From: Amycolatopsis sp.
Lineage (GTDB): Bacteria; Actinomycetota; Actinomycetes; Mycobacteriales; Pseudonocardiaceae
Assembly: GCF_025464955.1 (NCBI RefSeq)
Contig: NZ_JAODNM010000106.1
Location: 1-52,067, forward strand
DNA: 52,067 nt
Direction of reading: 5' to 3'
The notes beneath the pieces are model-generated. The model was not told the DNA's origin. It saw only the letters and a list, made by a program, of their open reading frames with translations, and did not search any database. The translations under genes were made by a program, and so were the position numbers. Positions 39,952 through 49,283 of the stretch are shown here, piece after piece. Positions within the stretch are counted from its first letter, which is position 1, and every line of letters starts with the position of its first letter.

Positions 39952-41313
39952 CTAGTTGGTCTTGTTCAGCACGTCCTTGCTCTTCTGCTGCATTTCGGGG
40001 AACACGTCGTCGTTGCGGCCGTGGGCGAAGTACGCCTCGAACAGCGGCTGGAGCGCGTCCTGGACCGCCGCGCCGTTGCCGTAGACGACCGCCGGGTGGA
40101 TTACGCCGGTCTTCAGCGCGTTGTTGAACGTCGAAAGGTCGACGCCCTGAGCCGCCTGCGCCTTGGTCGCGGCGTCCATCGAAGCCGGGATCGACGGGAA
40201 GAACGACCCCGAGGCCGACGCCATCGTCTGGCAAGCTTCCGAGCCCATGTACGCGACCCACTTGAACGCCAGGTCCGGGTTCTTCGTCCCGGCCCAGATG
40301 TTGTTGCCGTTGGAGTTGCCCGGCACCGCGCGGGTCTTGCCGTCCGGTCCGAGCACGGTCGGCGCAATGCCGACCTTCACCCCCGGGATCTTCGCGTACT
40401 GCGACGCGGACCAGGAGCCGTCGGTCTCCATCGCGACCTTGCCCGTGCCCATCAGGTCGGTGTTGCTGACGGTCGACGCCCCGCTCCCGTTCGCGACCAG
40501 CGTGATGTTCGGAGCGAACCCGCGGTCGGACAGCGAACGCACGTAGTCCATGGTCTTGATGAACCGCGGGTCGTTGTACTCGAAGGTGGTCGGCCAGGTG
40601 ACCTTGTCACCCAGCTTCCAGCCCGTCGTGGAGACGAACGAGGTCCACGTCGTCTGCCCGATGAAGTCCTTCGACCCGAGCAGGCCCATCCCGTAGGTCG
40701 CGACCTGGGTCTTGTCGAAACCGGGCTGGTCGCCGCGGACGCCCAACTTGTCGATGGTCAGGTGGGCGACCATCTTGTCGAAGGTGCCGCCGTTGTCCGG
40801 GTTCCAGTCGAGGTTGTCGACGTCGGCCTTGGTATAACCGGCCTTGGTCAGCGCGTCGGTGTTGTAGTAGAGCCCGGTCGCGGCCCAGTCCAGCGGCAAG
40901 CCGTACTGCTTGCCGTCGGTGTACTTCCACGCGTCGACGCCGACGGAGAACTTCTTGAGGTCGAAGTTGGTCTTGGCGATCTGGTCGTCGAGCGGCAGCA
41001 GCTGGTGCTGGTTGGCGTAGGCCTGGAAGTACTGGACGCTGTTCTGGAAGGCGTCCGGCGCACTGCCGGCGACGAAGCCCGCGGTCAGCTTGGTGAAGTA
41101 GTCATCGACGGCGTACTGCGAGATGGTGACCGTGGTGCCAGGGTTCTCCTTCTCGAAAGCGGTCGCGCACGACTTGTAGGCGGCGGCCTGCTTGTCGTCC
41201 CAGGTCCACCAGTTGACGGTGTTCCCGGAGGCGCCGCTGTTCGACGAACAGCCCGAGATGATCGCCACCGAAAGGGTGGCCAGCGCGATGGCTGCCAGCT
41301 TGGGAATTCTCAT
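39952..41313 (-). CDS. Extracellular solute-binding lipoprotein of a CUT1 sugar ABC transporter
   Basis: A 453-aa family-1 solute-binding protein. A lipoprotein signal ends in the lipobox ISGC at about residue 20, so LspA would process it. The body has NTVNWWTWDDKQAAAYKSCA, GSAPDAFQNSVQYFQAYANQ, KYTDGKQYGLPLDWAATGLY and AMETDGSWSASQYAK, typical of oligosaccharide binders. ATG 41313 (after CGAGGAAAA) is preferred over GTG 18 nt earlier. Unusually it is the last gene of the operon, after two permeases, GH95 and an esterase. The ATPase must come from elsewhere (MsmK-like). Confidence 0.9.
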   Translation of the reverse strand: MRIPKLAAIALATLSVAIISGCSSNSGASGNTVNWWTWDDKQAAAYKSCATAFEKENPGTTVTISQYAVDDYFTKLTAGFVAGSAPDAFQNSVQYFQAYANQHQLLPLDDQIAKTNFDLKKFSVGVDAWKYTDGKQYGLPLDWAATGLYYNTDALTKAGYTKADVDNLDWNPDNGGTFDKMVAHLTIDKLGVRGDQPGFDKTQVATYGMGLLGSKDFIGQTTWTSFVSTTGWKLGDKVTWPTTFEYNDPRFIKTMDYVRSLSDRGFAPNITLVANGSGASTVSNTDLMGTGKVAMETDGSWSASQYAKIPGVKVGIAPTVLGPDGKTRAVPGNSNGNNIWAGTKNPDLAFKWVAYMGSEACQTMASASGSFFPSIPASMDAATKAQAAQGVDLSTFNNALKTGVIHPAVVYGNGAAVQDALQPLFEAYFAHGRNDDVFPEMQQKSKDVLNKTN

Positions 41314-41327
41314 TTTTCCTCGTTTCC

Positions 41328-42332
41328 TCACGTTGTGCCAGAGAGCGCCGCGATGCCGATCGGGTGGTCATGCCGGAGCAGGGACCGGAAAGCGGGCAGG
41401 ATGATCGCCAGGTCGTCGGCTCCGCCGGCGTCGTGGCCGTTGTATTCCCAGACGTTGATGCGCTTTTCCCCCGCGTAGCGGTGGTAGGCACCGAAGGCCG
41501 TCGACGGCGGGCAGATGTAATCCATCAGCCCGGCTGAGAACCACGCCGGTGCGCGACCGCGGCCGGCGAAGCCGATCCCGTCGAAGTACGAGAGCGTCTC
41601 GAAGACCTTGTCCACCGACTTCCGCCGCGCGGCGAGGAAACCGGTGATCTCCGAGTAGGGCGCGGTGCCGGTGATGCGGGTCGCCCGGCGGATGTCGCAC
41701 AGGAACGGAGATTGTGTGTAGAGCGCGGCCACGTCGGGAACCAGCCCGGCCGCGGCCAGCGCGATCCCGCCGCCCTGGCTGTTGCCGACGACGGCGACCC
41801 GTTCGCGGTCGACGGCGTCGAAGCTGCGTACCGCCTCGATCGCCCTGACCGCGTCGGTGAACACGCGCCGGTAGAAGTAGGTCTCCTTGTCCTCGATCCC
41901 GCGGGTCAGGAACCCCGGGTACGACGGGCCGCTGCCGACCGGGTCTCCGGTGGCTCCGCCCGCGTAGTCGCCGCCCTGCCCGCGGGTGTCCATGAGCAGG
42001 TGCACGTAGCCGGCCGACGCCCACAGCAGGTCTTCCATGGGAGCGCCGCGCCCGCTCGCGTAGCCGTGGAACTGCACGATGGCGGGCAACGGGCCTTCGC
42101 GGTCCTTCGGCATCCTCAGCCAGGCTCGGACGGGGTGTCCGCCGAAGCCGGCGAACGTGACGTCGTAGACGTCGATCGTCTGCAGGTGCGCCTCGACGGG
42201 CACCACGTGGGCGTCGAGGTCGAACTCCCTCGCCGACGCGCAGGTCGTGCGCCAGAACTCGTCGAAGTCCTCGGGCTCCTCGTAATCGCTGCGGTAGTGC
42301 CAGAGCTCGGGCAGGTCCATATCGGTCAACAT
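41328..42332 (-). CDS. Acetylxylan esterase / cephalosporin C deacetylase family (AXE1)
   Basis: A 334-aa alpha/beta hydrolase of the AXE1 family. The oxyanion region is AIVQFHGYASGRGAPMEDLL, the structural MDTRGQGGDY loop follows, and the nucleophile elbow is VVGNSQGGGIALAAAGLV with its Ser. The acid lies in SAGLMDYICPPSTAFGAYHR and the base in NVWEYNGHDAGG. No signal peptide is seen, so it works in the cytoplasm on imported acetylated oligosaccharides. ATG 42332 (10 nt after the GH95 stop) is used; MDLP at 42320 is an alternative. Length is typical for the family (about 320). Confidence 0.9.
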   Translation of the reverse strand: MLTDMDLPELWHYRSDYEEPEDFDEFWRTTCASAREFDLDAHVVPVEAHLQTIDVYDVTFAGFGGHPVRAWLRMPKDREGPLPAIVQFHGYASGRGAPMEDLLWASAGYVHLLMDTRGQGGDYAGGATGDPVGSGPSYPGFLTRGIEDKETYFYRRVFTDAVRAIEAVRSFDAVDRERVAVVGNSQGGGIALAAAGLVPDVAALYTQSPFLCDIRRATRITGTAPYSEITGFLAARRKSVDKVFETLSYFDGIGFAGRGRAPAWFSAGLMDYICPPSTAFGAYHRYAGEKRINVWEYNGHDAGGADDLAIILPAFRSLLRHDHPIGIAALSGTT

Positions 42333-42342
42333 GGCTGGTCGC

Positions 42343-44775
42343 TCATCCCCTCGCCTCGGCGTGCCGGCGAAGGGCCGGGTCGAGCCGGACCTCCTGCCCG
42401 GCCTCGACCGACACTTCCGCGGTCCGCTCGCGGTAGGCCACCGACGTCGTGCGGTCCGCGCCGAGGCTGCGAATCGTGAGGTCGGTGAGCTCCCCGGCGC
42501 GCCAGACCAGGTCGACCTCCAACCCACCTCGGCAGCGAAGCCCGCGGGCCGACCCGTCAGGCCATTCCGCCGGAAGGGCCGGGAGCACTCGCAGCACTGT
42601 GCCGTGGCTCTGCACGAGCATCTCGGCGAGCGCCCCCGTGAACCCGTAGTTGCCGTCGATCTGGAACGGCGGGTGGGTGCTGAGGAGGTTGGGCAGCAGA
42701 CCGCCCCATTCCGAGCCGTCGACAGCCGCGTACCTGGTCGGGTCGCCCGGCAACGGCCGCGTCGCCTCCAACAGCAGCTCACGCGCGGTGCCGGCGTCGC
42801 CGAGCCGGGCGCGCAGCGCGACCTTCCACGCCCACGACCAGCCCATCGCGCCGGGACCGCGCCGGTCGAGGAGGTTCCTTGCGGCCACGGCGAGTTCCGG
42901 CGTCACGGCCGGGTCGATCTGATCCAGCGGGTAGAGCGCGACCATCTGCGACATGTGCCGGTGGGTCGGGTCCTGCTCGGTGAAATCGTCGACCCACTCC
43001 TGGAGCCAGCCACCCGGGGTGATCGCCGGCGGGCGCAGGCGCGGGAGTGCCGCCTCGATCTCGGCACGCACCGCGTCGTCGATGCCGAGCACGTCGGCGG
43101 CCTTCAGACACCGGGTGAACAGGGCCCGGATCAGGGACATGTCCATCGCCACCGAGTACGTGAGCGACTCCGGCCCGCCCGCGGCCGACACGAAGAGGTT
43201 CTCCGGCGACGTGGACGGGATGGTGTCCAACCAGCCGTCTTCGCCGTCCACCAGCCAGTCGAGGCAGAACTCGGCACACCCCCGGAGCAGTGGCCAGCCC
43301 CGCTCGCGCAGGAACGCGGTGTCGAGGGTGAACTCGTAGTGGTCCCAGACGTGCTGGACCAGCCAGACCCCGCCCATCATCCAGATCGCCCACGACGGGT
43401 TGCCGTGTCCCCTGCCGACCGGCAGCGCCCAGCCCCACATGTCGGTGTTGTGGTGCCCGACCCACCCGCGCGCGCCATAGAGTTGACGCGCCACCTGAGT
43501 GCCGTTGTCCGCGAGCTTGTCGAGCAGGTCGAACAGCGGCGCATGGCACTCGCTGAGGCCGGTGGTCTCGGCGGCCCAGTAGTTCATCTCGGTGTTGATG
43601 TTGGTCGTATAGTTCGACGACCAGGCGGGCCTCAGATCGGCGTTCCAGATGCCCTGCAGGTTCGCCGGCGGCCCGGAGCCGGGACGCGAAGACGACGCGA
43701 GCAGGTATCGCCCGAGCTGGAAGATCACGGTCGCGGTCAGCAGCTCGTCGTTGCCGGACAGGATGTCGGCGGCCACGTCGAAAGTGCCCGCCCGCCGCGT
43801 CCCGATCTCGACGGTGGTCGTGCCGAGCAGCGAACGGAGATCGGCTTCGTGCGAGCGGAGCAGCTCGTCCGTCCCGACAGCGAGAGCGTCGGCAGCGAGA
43901 GCTTCAGCCGCCTCCAGGTGCCCTTGTCGCGAAGACACCGGTTCAACCGAACCCGCCCAGACATCCGCGGCGCTGGTCGACGTCGAGAAGGTCAGCAACG
44001 CATGCGTCATCCCGGTGACGGTCGCGACGCCGGCCTCGGTGGTCAGCCGCCCGTCGGTGTCGATCCGCAGGGCCATCGCGGCGAACGGGTCATACGAGCC
44101 GGTCGGAGTGTCCGCGTAGCGCAGCGGCTCGGCGATGCCTTCTTCGTGCCTCGGCGCGCCGTCGACGGGGACATCGACGCCGAGCGAGAGCCCGGCCCGG
44201 TCGGTTACCTGGTGCGCGATCCTCAGCGGGGACGACAGCTCAAGTCGCATGTCGACGGTCCCGGCTTCCACCGCTACGGACACGCAGACCGCCTGCGCCG
44301 GACGGCTGACCCAGGTGGACCGTCGGACGGCCTGGCCACCGAAGTCGAGGTCCTCGGCGACAACACCGTTATCGAGGTTCAGCGTGCGGCCGCCGTAGTG
44401 CGCCTCTCCTTCGGCGTCGAGCGACATCCAGAGGTCCGCGAACGGCAGGTATTCCTGGCTGTACGGACCTTCGAACGACATCAGCAGCGATTCGGCGCGC
44501 CGGTAGTCGGCGTTCCGGATCGCCGCGCGGACCTCGCCGAGCCGGTCCGGTCCGGCCCCGGCGGCGAGGACGTCGGCGAGTGCGGTGGCCGGGCCGTCCG
44601 GAGTGCCCGACCACACCGTCGCGTCGTTGAGCTGCCAGCGACTCCGACCGGTGCCGCCGAAGACCATCGCGCCGAGTCTGCCGTTGCCGACCGGTGCCGC
44701 TTCGACCCAGCTCGCCGCGGGGTCCGGCCACGCGAGCCGGAGGTCGTCTGGAGCGTCTGCCTGGTGGTTTGTCAT
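42343..44775 (-). CDS. Glycoside hydrolase family 95 (alpha-L-fucosidase/galactosidase type)
   Basis: An 810-aa GH95 enzyme. The N-terminal beta domain starts LRLAWPDPAASWVEAAPVGN. The (alpha/alpha)6 barrel carries family catalytic-site text: NYTTNINTEMNYWAAETTGL (the paired Asn), IPSTSPENLF (the acid Glu) and PPFQIDGNYGFTGALAEMLV (the Asp). It has no signal peptide and is therefore cytoplasmic, unlike many secreted GH95s. It removes 1,2-linked L-fucose or L-galactose from oligosaccharides such as xyloglucan fragments. It overlaps the permease stop by ATGA at 44772-44775. Confidence 0.92.
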   Translation of the reverse strand: MTNHQADAPDDLRLAWPDPAASWVEAAPVGNGRLGAMVFGGTGRSRWQLNDATVWSGTPDGPATALADVLAAGAGPDRLGEVRAAIRNADYRRAESLLMSFEGPYSQEYLPFADLWMSLDAEGEAHYGGRTLNLDNGVVAEDLDFGGQAVRRSTWVSRPAQAVCVSVAVEAGTVDMRLELSSPLRIAHQVTDRAGLSLGVDVPVDGAPRHEEGIAEPLRYADTPTGSYDPFAAMALRIDTDGRLTTEAGVATVTGMTHALLTFSTSTSAADVWAGSVEPVSSRQGHLEAAEALAADALAVGTDELLRSHEADLRSLLGTTTVEIGTRRAGTFDVAADILSGNDELLTATVIFQLGRYLLASSSRPGSGPPANLQGIWNADLRPAWSSNYTTNINTEMNYWAAETTGLSECHAPLFDLLDKLADNGTQVARQLYGARGWVGHHNTDMWGWALPVGRGHGNPSWAIWMMGGVWLVQHVWDHYEFTLDTAFLRERGWPLLRGCAEFCLDWLVDGEDGWLDTIPSTSPENLFVSAAGGPESLTYSVAMDMSLIRALFTRCLKAADVLGIDDAVRAEIEAALPRLRPPAITPGGWLQEWVDDFTEQDPTHRHMSQMVALYPLDQIDPAVTPELAVAARNLLDRRGPGAMGWSWAWKVALRARLGDAGTARELLLEATRPLPGDPTRYAAVDGSEWGGLLPNLLSTHPPFQIDGNYGFTGALAEMLVQSHGTVLRVLPALPAEWPDGSARGLRCRGGLEVDLVWRAGELTDLTIRSLGADRTTSVAYRERTAEVSVEAGQEVRLDPALRRHAEARG

Positions 44776-45692
44776 TTGAGCCCGCTGAACCCGATCGAGT
44801 TGACGATGCGCTTACCGAAGATCATGAAGAGCAGCAGCATGGGGAACGCGGAGATCAGCGTCGCCGCCATCAACCCCGCCCAGTCCGGCGAGGCCTGGGG
44901 CGAGGACTGCTTGAACACCCCCAGTGCCAACGTCAGCGGCCGCACGCTGTCGTCGTTGGCGACCAGCAACGGCCAGAAGTAGTCGTTCCAAGTGGTGATG
45001 AAGGTCAGGAGCGACAGCGTCGCCATGGGCGCCGCGGACATCGGCAGGATCATCCTGAAGAAGATCCGCATCGGACTCGCGCCGTCGATGATCGCGGCTT
45101 CCTCGATCTCCGTACTCAACCCCAACATGAACTGGCGCAGGAAGAAGATGTTGAACGCCGAGAAGAACGCACCCGGCAGGATCAGGCCGCCGAACGAGTT
45201 GGTCAGGCCGAGGTCCTTCACCAGTACGAAGTTCGGCAGCAGGGTGAGCACCTGCGGCACCATCAGCGCCGTCAGCAGGATCGAGAACACCGCGTTGCGG
45301 CCCTTCCACTGCAAGCGGGAGAAGGCGTAGGCCGCGGCGGCGGAGAAAAACACGATGAGAACAGTCAGCGAGGTCGCGTAGATCATCGAATTCCGCAGGT
45401 ATAGCGCGGTGTTCAGCGAAGCTCCGGAACCGCCCTGCGCCGCGGCTTCGGCGGTACTCGCCAAGCCGAGCGCGCGTTTGAACGCTCCGAGGGTGAAGCC
45501 CACCGGAAGCGGCGACGACGGGTCGGTCGTCAGCGCGTAGTTGTTCGACAGGGCCGTGCGGAGGATCCAGTAGAACGGGAAGAGCGTCACGACCACGATG
45601 ACGGTGATGTACCCCCAGGCGACGGCTCGCCCTGCTGAGAAGCTCCGCCGACGCCGTGCCGTGTGAGGCACGGGCGCTGTGGTGACAGCCAT
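44772..45692 (-). CDS. Carbohydrate ABC transporter permease (MalG type)
   Basis: A 306-aa inner-membrane permease with six helices and the CUT1 EAA loop EIEEAAIIDGASPMRIFFRM (about residues 200-219) that docks the ATPase. The N-terminus is basic (TARRRRSFSAGRAVAWG). The periplasmic loop after helix 1 is long, 60 residues, containing GLASTAEAAAQGGSGASLNT. It is 12 nt downstream of the MalF-type permease gene and overlaps GH95. The substrate is probably a plant-glycan oligosaccharide, judged from the enzymes around it. Confidence 0.92.
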   Translation of the reverse strand: MAVTTAPVPHTARRRRSFSAGRAVAWGYITVIVVVTLFPFYWILRTALSNNYALTTDPSSPLPVGFTLGAFKRALGLASTAEAAAQGGSGASLNTALYLRNSMIYATSLTVLIVFFSAAAAYAFSRLQWKGRNAVFSILLTALMVPQVLTLLPNFVLVKDLGLTNSFGGLILPGAFFSAFNIFFLRQFMLGLSTEIEEAAIIDGASPMRIFFRMILPMSAAPMATLSLLTFITTWNDYFWPLLVANDDSVRPLTLALGVFKQSSPQASPDWAGLMAATLISAFPMLLLFMIFGKRIVNSIGFSGLK

Positions 45693-45704
45693 AGCCAGGC
45701 CTCC

Positions 45705-46712
45705 TTAGTTCGTGTCGGTTTCGTTGGCACGGGTGAGCCGCAGCTGCGTGAAGGTGATCGCGATCATCACCACGAACAGGGCCAGCGACATCGTCGCGGC
45801 GTAGCCGAAGTCGAACTGGCTGAACGCCTTGTCGTAGATGTACATCTGGAGCACGTTGGACGCGTTCGCCGGGCCACCCTTGGTCGTCACCTGGACGATG
45901 TCGAAGATCTGGAAGGCGTTGATGATGGTCAGGATCACGACCATGGTGAGAATGGGGCGCAGCAACGGGACCGTGAGCCGGCGGAACATCTGGATCTCGG
46001 TGGCGCCGTCGATCCGGCCCGCCTCGTAGACCGTCGGCGGGATCGTCTGCAGTCCGGCGAAGATGAGGACCGCGTTGTAGCCCATGTACTTCCAGATGTT
46101 GATCGCCGCGAGCGACGGCACCGCCCAGTTCCCGTTGCCGAAGAACAGGATCGGGTGTCCGGTCAACTTGGTGATCAGCACGTTGAGGATGCCGAGCTGC
46201 GGGTCGAGCATCCAGGACCAGACGACCGCCGCGACCACGCCGGAGATGAGGAACGGCAGGATGATCATGCCGCGGACCACAGTGGACTTGGTGAGCCGGT
46301 GCAGGACCACCGCGGTGGCCAGCGAGATCAGGATCCCGAAGACGACCGACAGCACGACGAAGTAGACGGTCACCCAGAGCGAATGCCAGAAGACGTCGTC
46401 GTGGATCAACTCGGTGAAGTTGGCGAGCCCGATCCACTTGGGCGGGCTGAGCACGTGGAAATCGGTGAAGCTCAGATAGATCCCGCGGATGGTCGGATAG
46501 GCGAAGAACACCGCGAACCCGAGAATGGCCGGCGAAATGAGCAGCCAGGCCAAGGGGGCGTCGTGCCGGTGGGCCGCGGACGTGCGCTGGTGCTGCTGGC
46601 TCTTGCGCCTTTTCCGCCGCCACGGAGCCGGTGAGCCGGCGGGAACGGCTTGGGCTTTGGCGACCGGGAGTCCGACAGGTACGAGCGGGCCCGTCTCAGA
46701 CGTCGTCGCCAC
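45705..46712 (-). CDS. Carbohydrate ABC transporter permease (MalF type)
   Basis: A 335-aa permease with six membrane helices and the EAA loop VYEAGRIDGATEIQMFRRLT. The N-terminal 50 residues are basic and include QQHQRTSAAHRHD. Start GTG 46712 has AAAGGAGAG upstream. It heads the tight minus-strand operon (MalF, MalG, GH95, esterase, binding protein). It is separated from the secreted GH27 gene upstream by 121 nt that hold a 14-bp hairpin. Confidence 0.92.
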   Translation of the reverse strand: MATTSETGPLVPVGLPVAKAQAVPAGSPAPWRRKRRKSQQHQRTSAAHRHDAPLAWLLISPAILGFAVFFAYPTIRGIYLSFTDFHVLSPPKWIGLANFTELIHDDVFWHSLWVTVYFVVLSVVFGILISLATAVVLHRLTKSTVVRGMIILPFLISGVVAAVVWSWMLDPQLGILNVLITKLTGHPILFFGNGNWAVPSLAAINIWKYMGYNAVLIFAGLQTIPPTVYEAGRIDGATEIQMFRRLTVPLLRPILTMVVILTIINAFQIFDIVQVTTKGGPANASNVLQMYIYDKAFSQFDFGYAATMSLALFVVMIAITFTQLRLTRANETDTN

Positions 46713-46780
46713 AGCACACTCTCCTTTGAGTAGAAAACTTTCTCGAACCCGCTGGTAGGGGCTGGGGGTTCCCGAGCGGG

Positions 46781-46817
46781 CGGTGTCCCGACTGCCGTCG
46801 TGACAGTCGGGACACCG
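46781..46817. terminator. Hairpin between GH27 and the ABC permease operon
   Basis: CGGTGTCCCGACTG (46781-46794) pairs perfectly with CAGTCGGGACACCG (46804-46817) around a 9-nt loop. It follows the GH27 stop by 16 nt. It either ends the GH27 transcript or lowers read-through into the permease genes, giving unequal expression. Confidence 0.6.
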
Positions 46818-46833
46818 CTGGTCCTCTCGCGGA

Positions 46834-48945
46834 TTACAGGGTGATCTTGTCCACGTCGTAGACGTATCCGTTGGGGTTGCCGAACTTCAGCGTGTTCGCA
46901 CCCGCCTTGAGCTGGACGGGCACCGTGACGGACTGGGCCGTACTCCAGTCGTTGTTGTTCGACCCGGCGACCGGCAGGTTGAACGGTGTGCCGTTCACGG
47001 TGACGACGGCGATCCGGCTCGAATCGGCGTCCACATAGGACAGCGTCATCAGGTAGGTTCCGGCCGCCGGCACGGTGACGCCGTTGAACGTCATCGAACC
47101 GCCGCCACCGATGTTGCCGACCTTGTTGCCGCCGGAGCACCCGGCACAGCTGACGACAGACGCGCCGCCGTCCAGGGTGTTCGTCGCGGCTTCCGCCTCG
47201 TAGGACACCGCGCCATCGGTAGCCGGCGTCGTGACGCCGACTGCCTTGCTGGCCGGCGAGCGCAGCCCGAAGCCATCGGTTGCCACCACGGTGAACTGGT
47301 ACCCGGTCCCCGGCTTGAGGCCCGAAACCGTAACGGTGGTGCCCTTCGTGAACGCGACCTTCTTGCCGCCCGCGTAGACGTCGTAGCCGGAGATCTTGCC
47401 GATGCGGTCACCCGACGGGTCCCATGCCAGCGAAACGCTCGACGGGGTCGACGCGGTGCCGTGCACGTTCACCGGCAGCGTCGGGGTGAAGCTGTTCCAC
47501 GGGGTGATGCGGAGCAGCTTGGAACCGTGGGCAGGCAGGTCGGCGCTGTAGCTGCCGAACGCGTTGCCGACGTCGCTGCGGCTCCACAGGTCACGCACGC
47601 CGGCGCCACCGCTGATGCCGAGGTCGCTCCAGTTGGCGGTGACGTTCGCCGGCGCGGCACCGTTGTTGAACAGTGCCACGGTGTAGCTGCCGTCGGCGTT
47701 GCGGTTGGACCAAACCTGCTGGTCGGAGGTCTGACTGACCGGCTTGGCCGGGGTGCCGGCCTGGTCGACCGCGATGACCTCGTCGTTGGTCAGCAGCTTG
47801 ACCCCGTAGTCGTCCAGCTTCGTCAGGTCGTCACCCACGTACAGCGGTGCCGCCTCGATGGCCCACAGCGTCATGTAGCTCTGGCGCTCGGCTTCGGTGA
47901 GGCCGTCCATCTGGCCGTTGCCGACGTCGAGCGAGTCGAGGTTGTTCCAGTGGCCGGGGCCGGCGTCGGGGATCCACTGCACGACGTCGTACCAGCGCTG
48001 CTTGACCGAGTTGTCCCAGGTCACGATGGTGTCGCAGTAGCACTCGACGTCGGTGTCGATCCGCCAGCCGTTGGAGTACTTCTTCCACGTGTCGGCCTGG
48101 TTGTGGCTCAGCGCCCACGAGATCGTGAACTGGATGGACCGTCCGGTCTGCTTCAGCGCCTGCGACCACGCGGCGATGTCGGCCGTGTTGTCGTAGTTGG
48201 CGCCGCCCTTAAACGAGCCTGGGCCGACGCCGTCCATCTTGAGGAAGTCGACGTTCCAGCCGGCGAAGACGTTCGCGATCGAGTTCGCGTAGGCCTGGGC
48301 GCAGGGGCTGCTGTAGTCGATCTTGTAGTTGGTGTCCCAGCCGTTGGTCAGCCGCAGGTCCGGGTAGACGATGTCCCTGGTCGTGCAGCCGGTCGCGCCC
48401 TTGATGACGTTCTTGCCGCCGCCGTAAGCCAGCGGGTCGAGGCCGACGGCGAGATAGATGCCGAGCTTCAGCCCCTTCTTGTGCGCGTAGTCGGCGATGT
48501 ACTTGATGCCGTCGGGGAAGGTCGACGCCTTCGCGAACGGCAGCCCGTTGACGTCGTAACCGCCGAGCCAGCCCGCGTCGATGTTGACGAAGTTGTAGCC
48601 GTGCGACTTCAGCTTGTCCGCCAGGACGTCCGTCTGCTGCAGCACGTGCTGCTCGGTGAGCCAACTCGCCGAGCCAGTGGGGTTGACGCCCGGGTAGTTG
48701 GTCGATTCCAGGCTCCAGCTGCTCCAACCCATGTAGGGGGTCTTCGCGAGATTGCTGTACTGGGCCGTGTTCTGCCCGGCGTCCGCCGAGGGCGCGGCAG
48801 GCGCGGCGACCGCGGCGGGCGAGGCCGCGACCGCGGTGGACAGCAGGGTCGCCATCGACAACGAGACTGCGAGGGCACCCCGTCCGAGTCTCGAATTCCG
48901 GATCCGTGCCGTTCTCTGCCGCACGGATAGACCTGAACGTGCCAT
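46834..48945 (-). CDS. Secreted GH27 enzyme with fibronectin-III and C-terminal carbohydrate-binding domain
   Basis: A 703-aa exported glycosidase. The signal peptide is about residues 1-49 (a long basic start, then LAVSLSMATLLSTAVAASPA). The GH27 barrel begins KTPYMGWSSWSLE at 69; the nucleophile is D238 in VDFLKMDG and the acid/base is probably D299 in WRIDTDVE. An Fn3 domain (about 485-570) leads to a CBM35/6-like domain (YEAEAATNTLDG to the end). Activities in the family are alpha-galactosidase and beta-L-arabinopyranosidase. ATG 48945 with GGAG upstream is preferred to ATG 48960. It is divergent from the ROK repressor. Confidence 0.9.
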   Translation of the reverse strand: MARSGLSVRQRTARIRNSRLGRGALAVSLSMATLLSTAVAASPAAVAAPAAPSADAGQNTAQYSNLAKTPYMGWSSWSLESTNYPGVNPTGSASWLTEQHVLQQTDVLADKLKSHGYNFVNIDAGWLGGYDVNGLPFAKASTFPDGIKYIADYAHKKGLKLGIYLAVGLDPLAYGGGKNVIKGATGCTTRDIVYPDLRLTNGWDTNYKIDYSSPCAQAYANSIANVFAGWNVDFLKMDGVGPGSFKGGANYDNTADIAAWSQALKQTGRSIQFTISWALSHNQADTWKKYSNGWRIDTDVECYCDTIVTWDNSVKQRWYDVVQWIPDAGPGHWNNLDSLDVGNGQMDGLTEAERQSYMTLWAIEAAPLYVGDDLTKLDDYGVKLLTNDEVIAVDQAGTPAKPVSQTSDQQVWSNRNADGSYTVALFNNGAAPANVTANWSDLGISGGAGVRDLWSRSDVGNAFGSYSADLPAHGSKLLRITPWNSFTPTLPVNVHGTASTPSSVSLAWDPSGDRIGKISGYDVYAGGKKVAFTKGTTVTVSGLKPGTGYQFTVVATDGFGLRSPASKAVGVTTPATDGAVSYEAEAATNTLDGGASVVSCAGCSGGNKVGNIGGGGSMTFNGVTVPAAGTYLMTLSYVDADSSRIAVVTVNGTPFNLPVAGSNNNDWSTAQSVTVPVQLKAGANTLKFGNPNGYVYDVDKITL

Positions 48946-49283
48946 GGGATGCTGCTCCATCTCAGTCGCGTCGTTGCTGACCTCTACGGATCCAGCACGC
49001 CGCCCTGCCCGGCACGCTGGGGTCTTGCCTGCTGTGTGAAATTGACAAGTGCGGGCCGCCGAAGAACCGCTCGGCGGCCGAGCTCACCGTGGTCAGGCAC
49101 GGTCGTCAGCCGGGTGCCAGCGGTACTGCTCCGCTGATCTGGCGGGAACTGTAGCCAGACTTTGCTTCCAACGTCAATATAAGATCCGATGAATTCTGGC
49201 TCGTCATCGCGCTGTGACCCTCGACGTCCGGCAGCTCAGCGTGACGTCTTCTTTACCTTCCGCTGGAAAGGTAGGCTGCTCCC
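48946..49283. other. Divergent promoter region between the GH27 and ROK genes
   Basis: About 340 nt without a gene. It contains a relatively AT-rich stretch at 49150-49200 (AACGTCAATATAAGATCCGA) that may hold the promoter, and a 6-8-6 inverted repeat close to the ROK start. No other structure stands out. Confidence 0.5.
49254..49273. promoter_or_regulatory. Candidate ROK operator
   Basis: TACCTT-N8-AAGGTA is a perfect inverted repeat 10 nt upstream of the ROK GTG start. The position suggests autoregulation. I did not find an equally good copy in front of the permease operon. Confidence 0.45.

Noticed and set aside
42331..44982. An 883-codon plus-strand frame opposite GH95
   Set aside because: Low-complexity Arg/Pro/Val content, and GH95 on the minus strand is complete with catalytic motifs.
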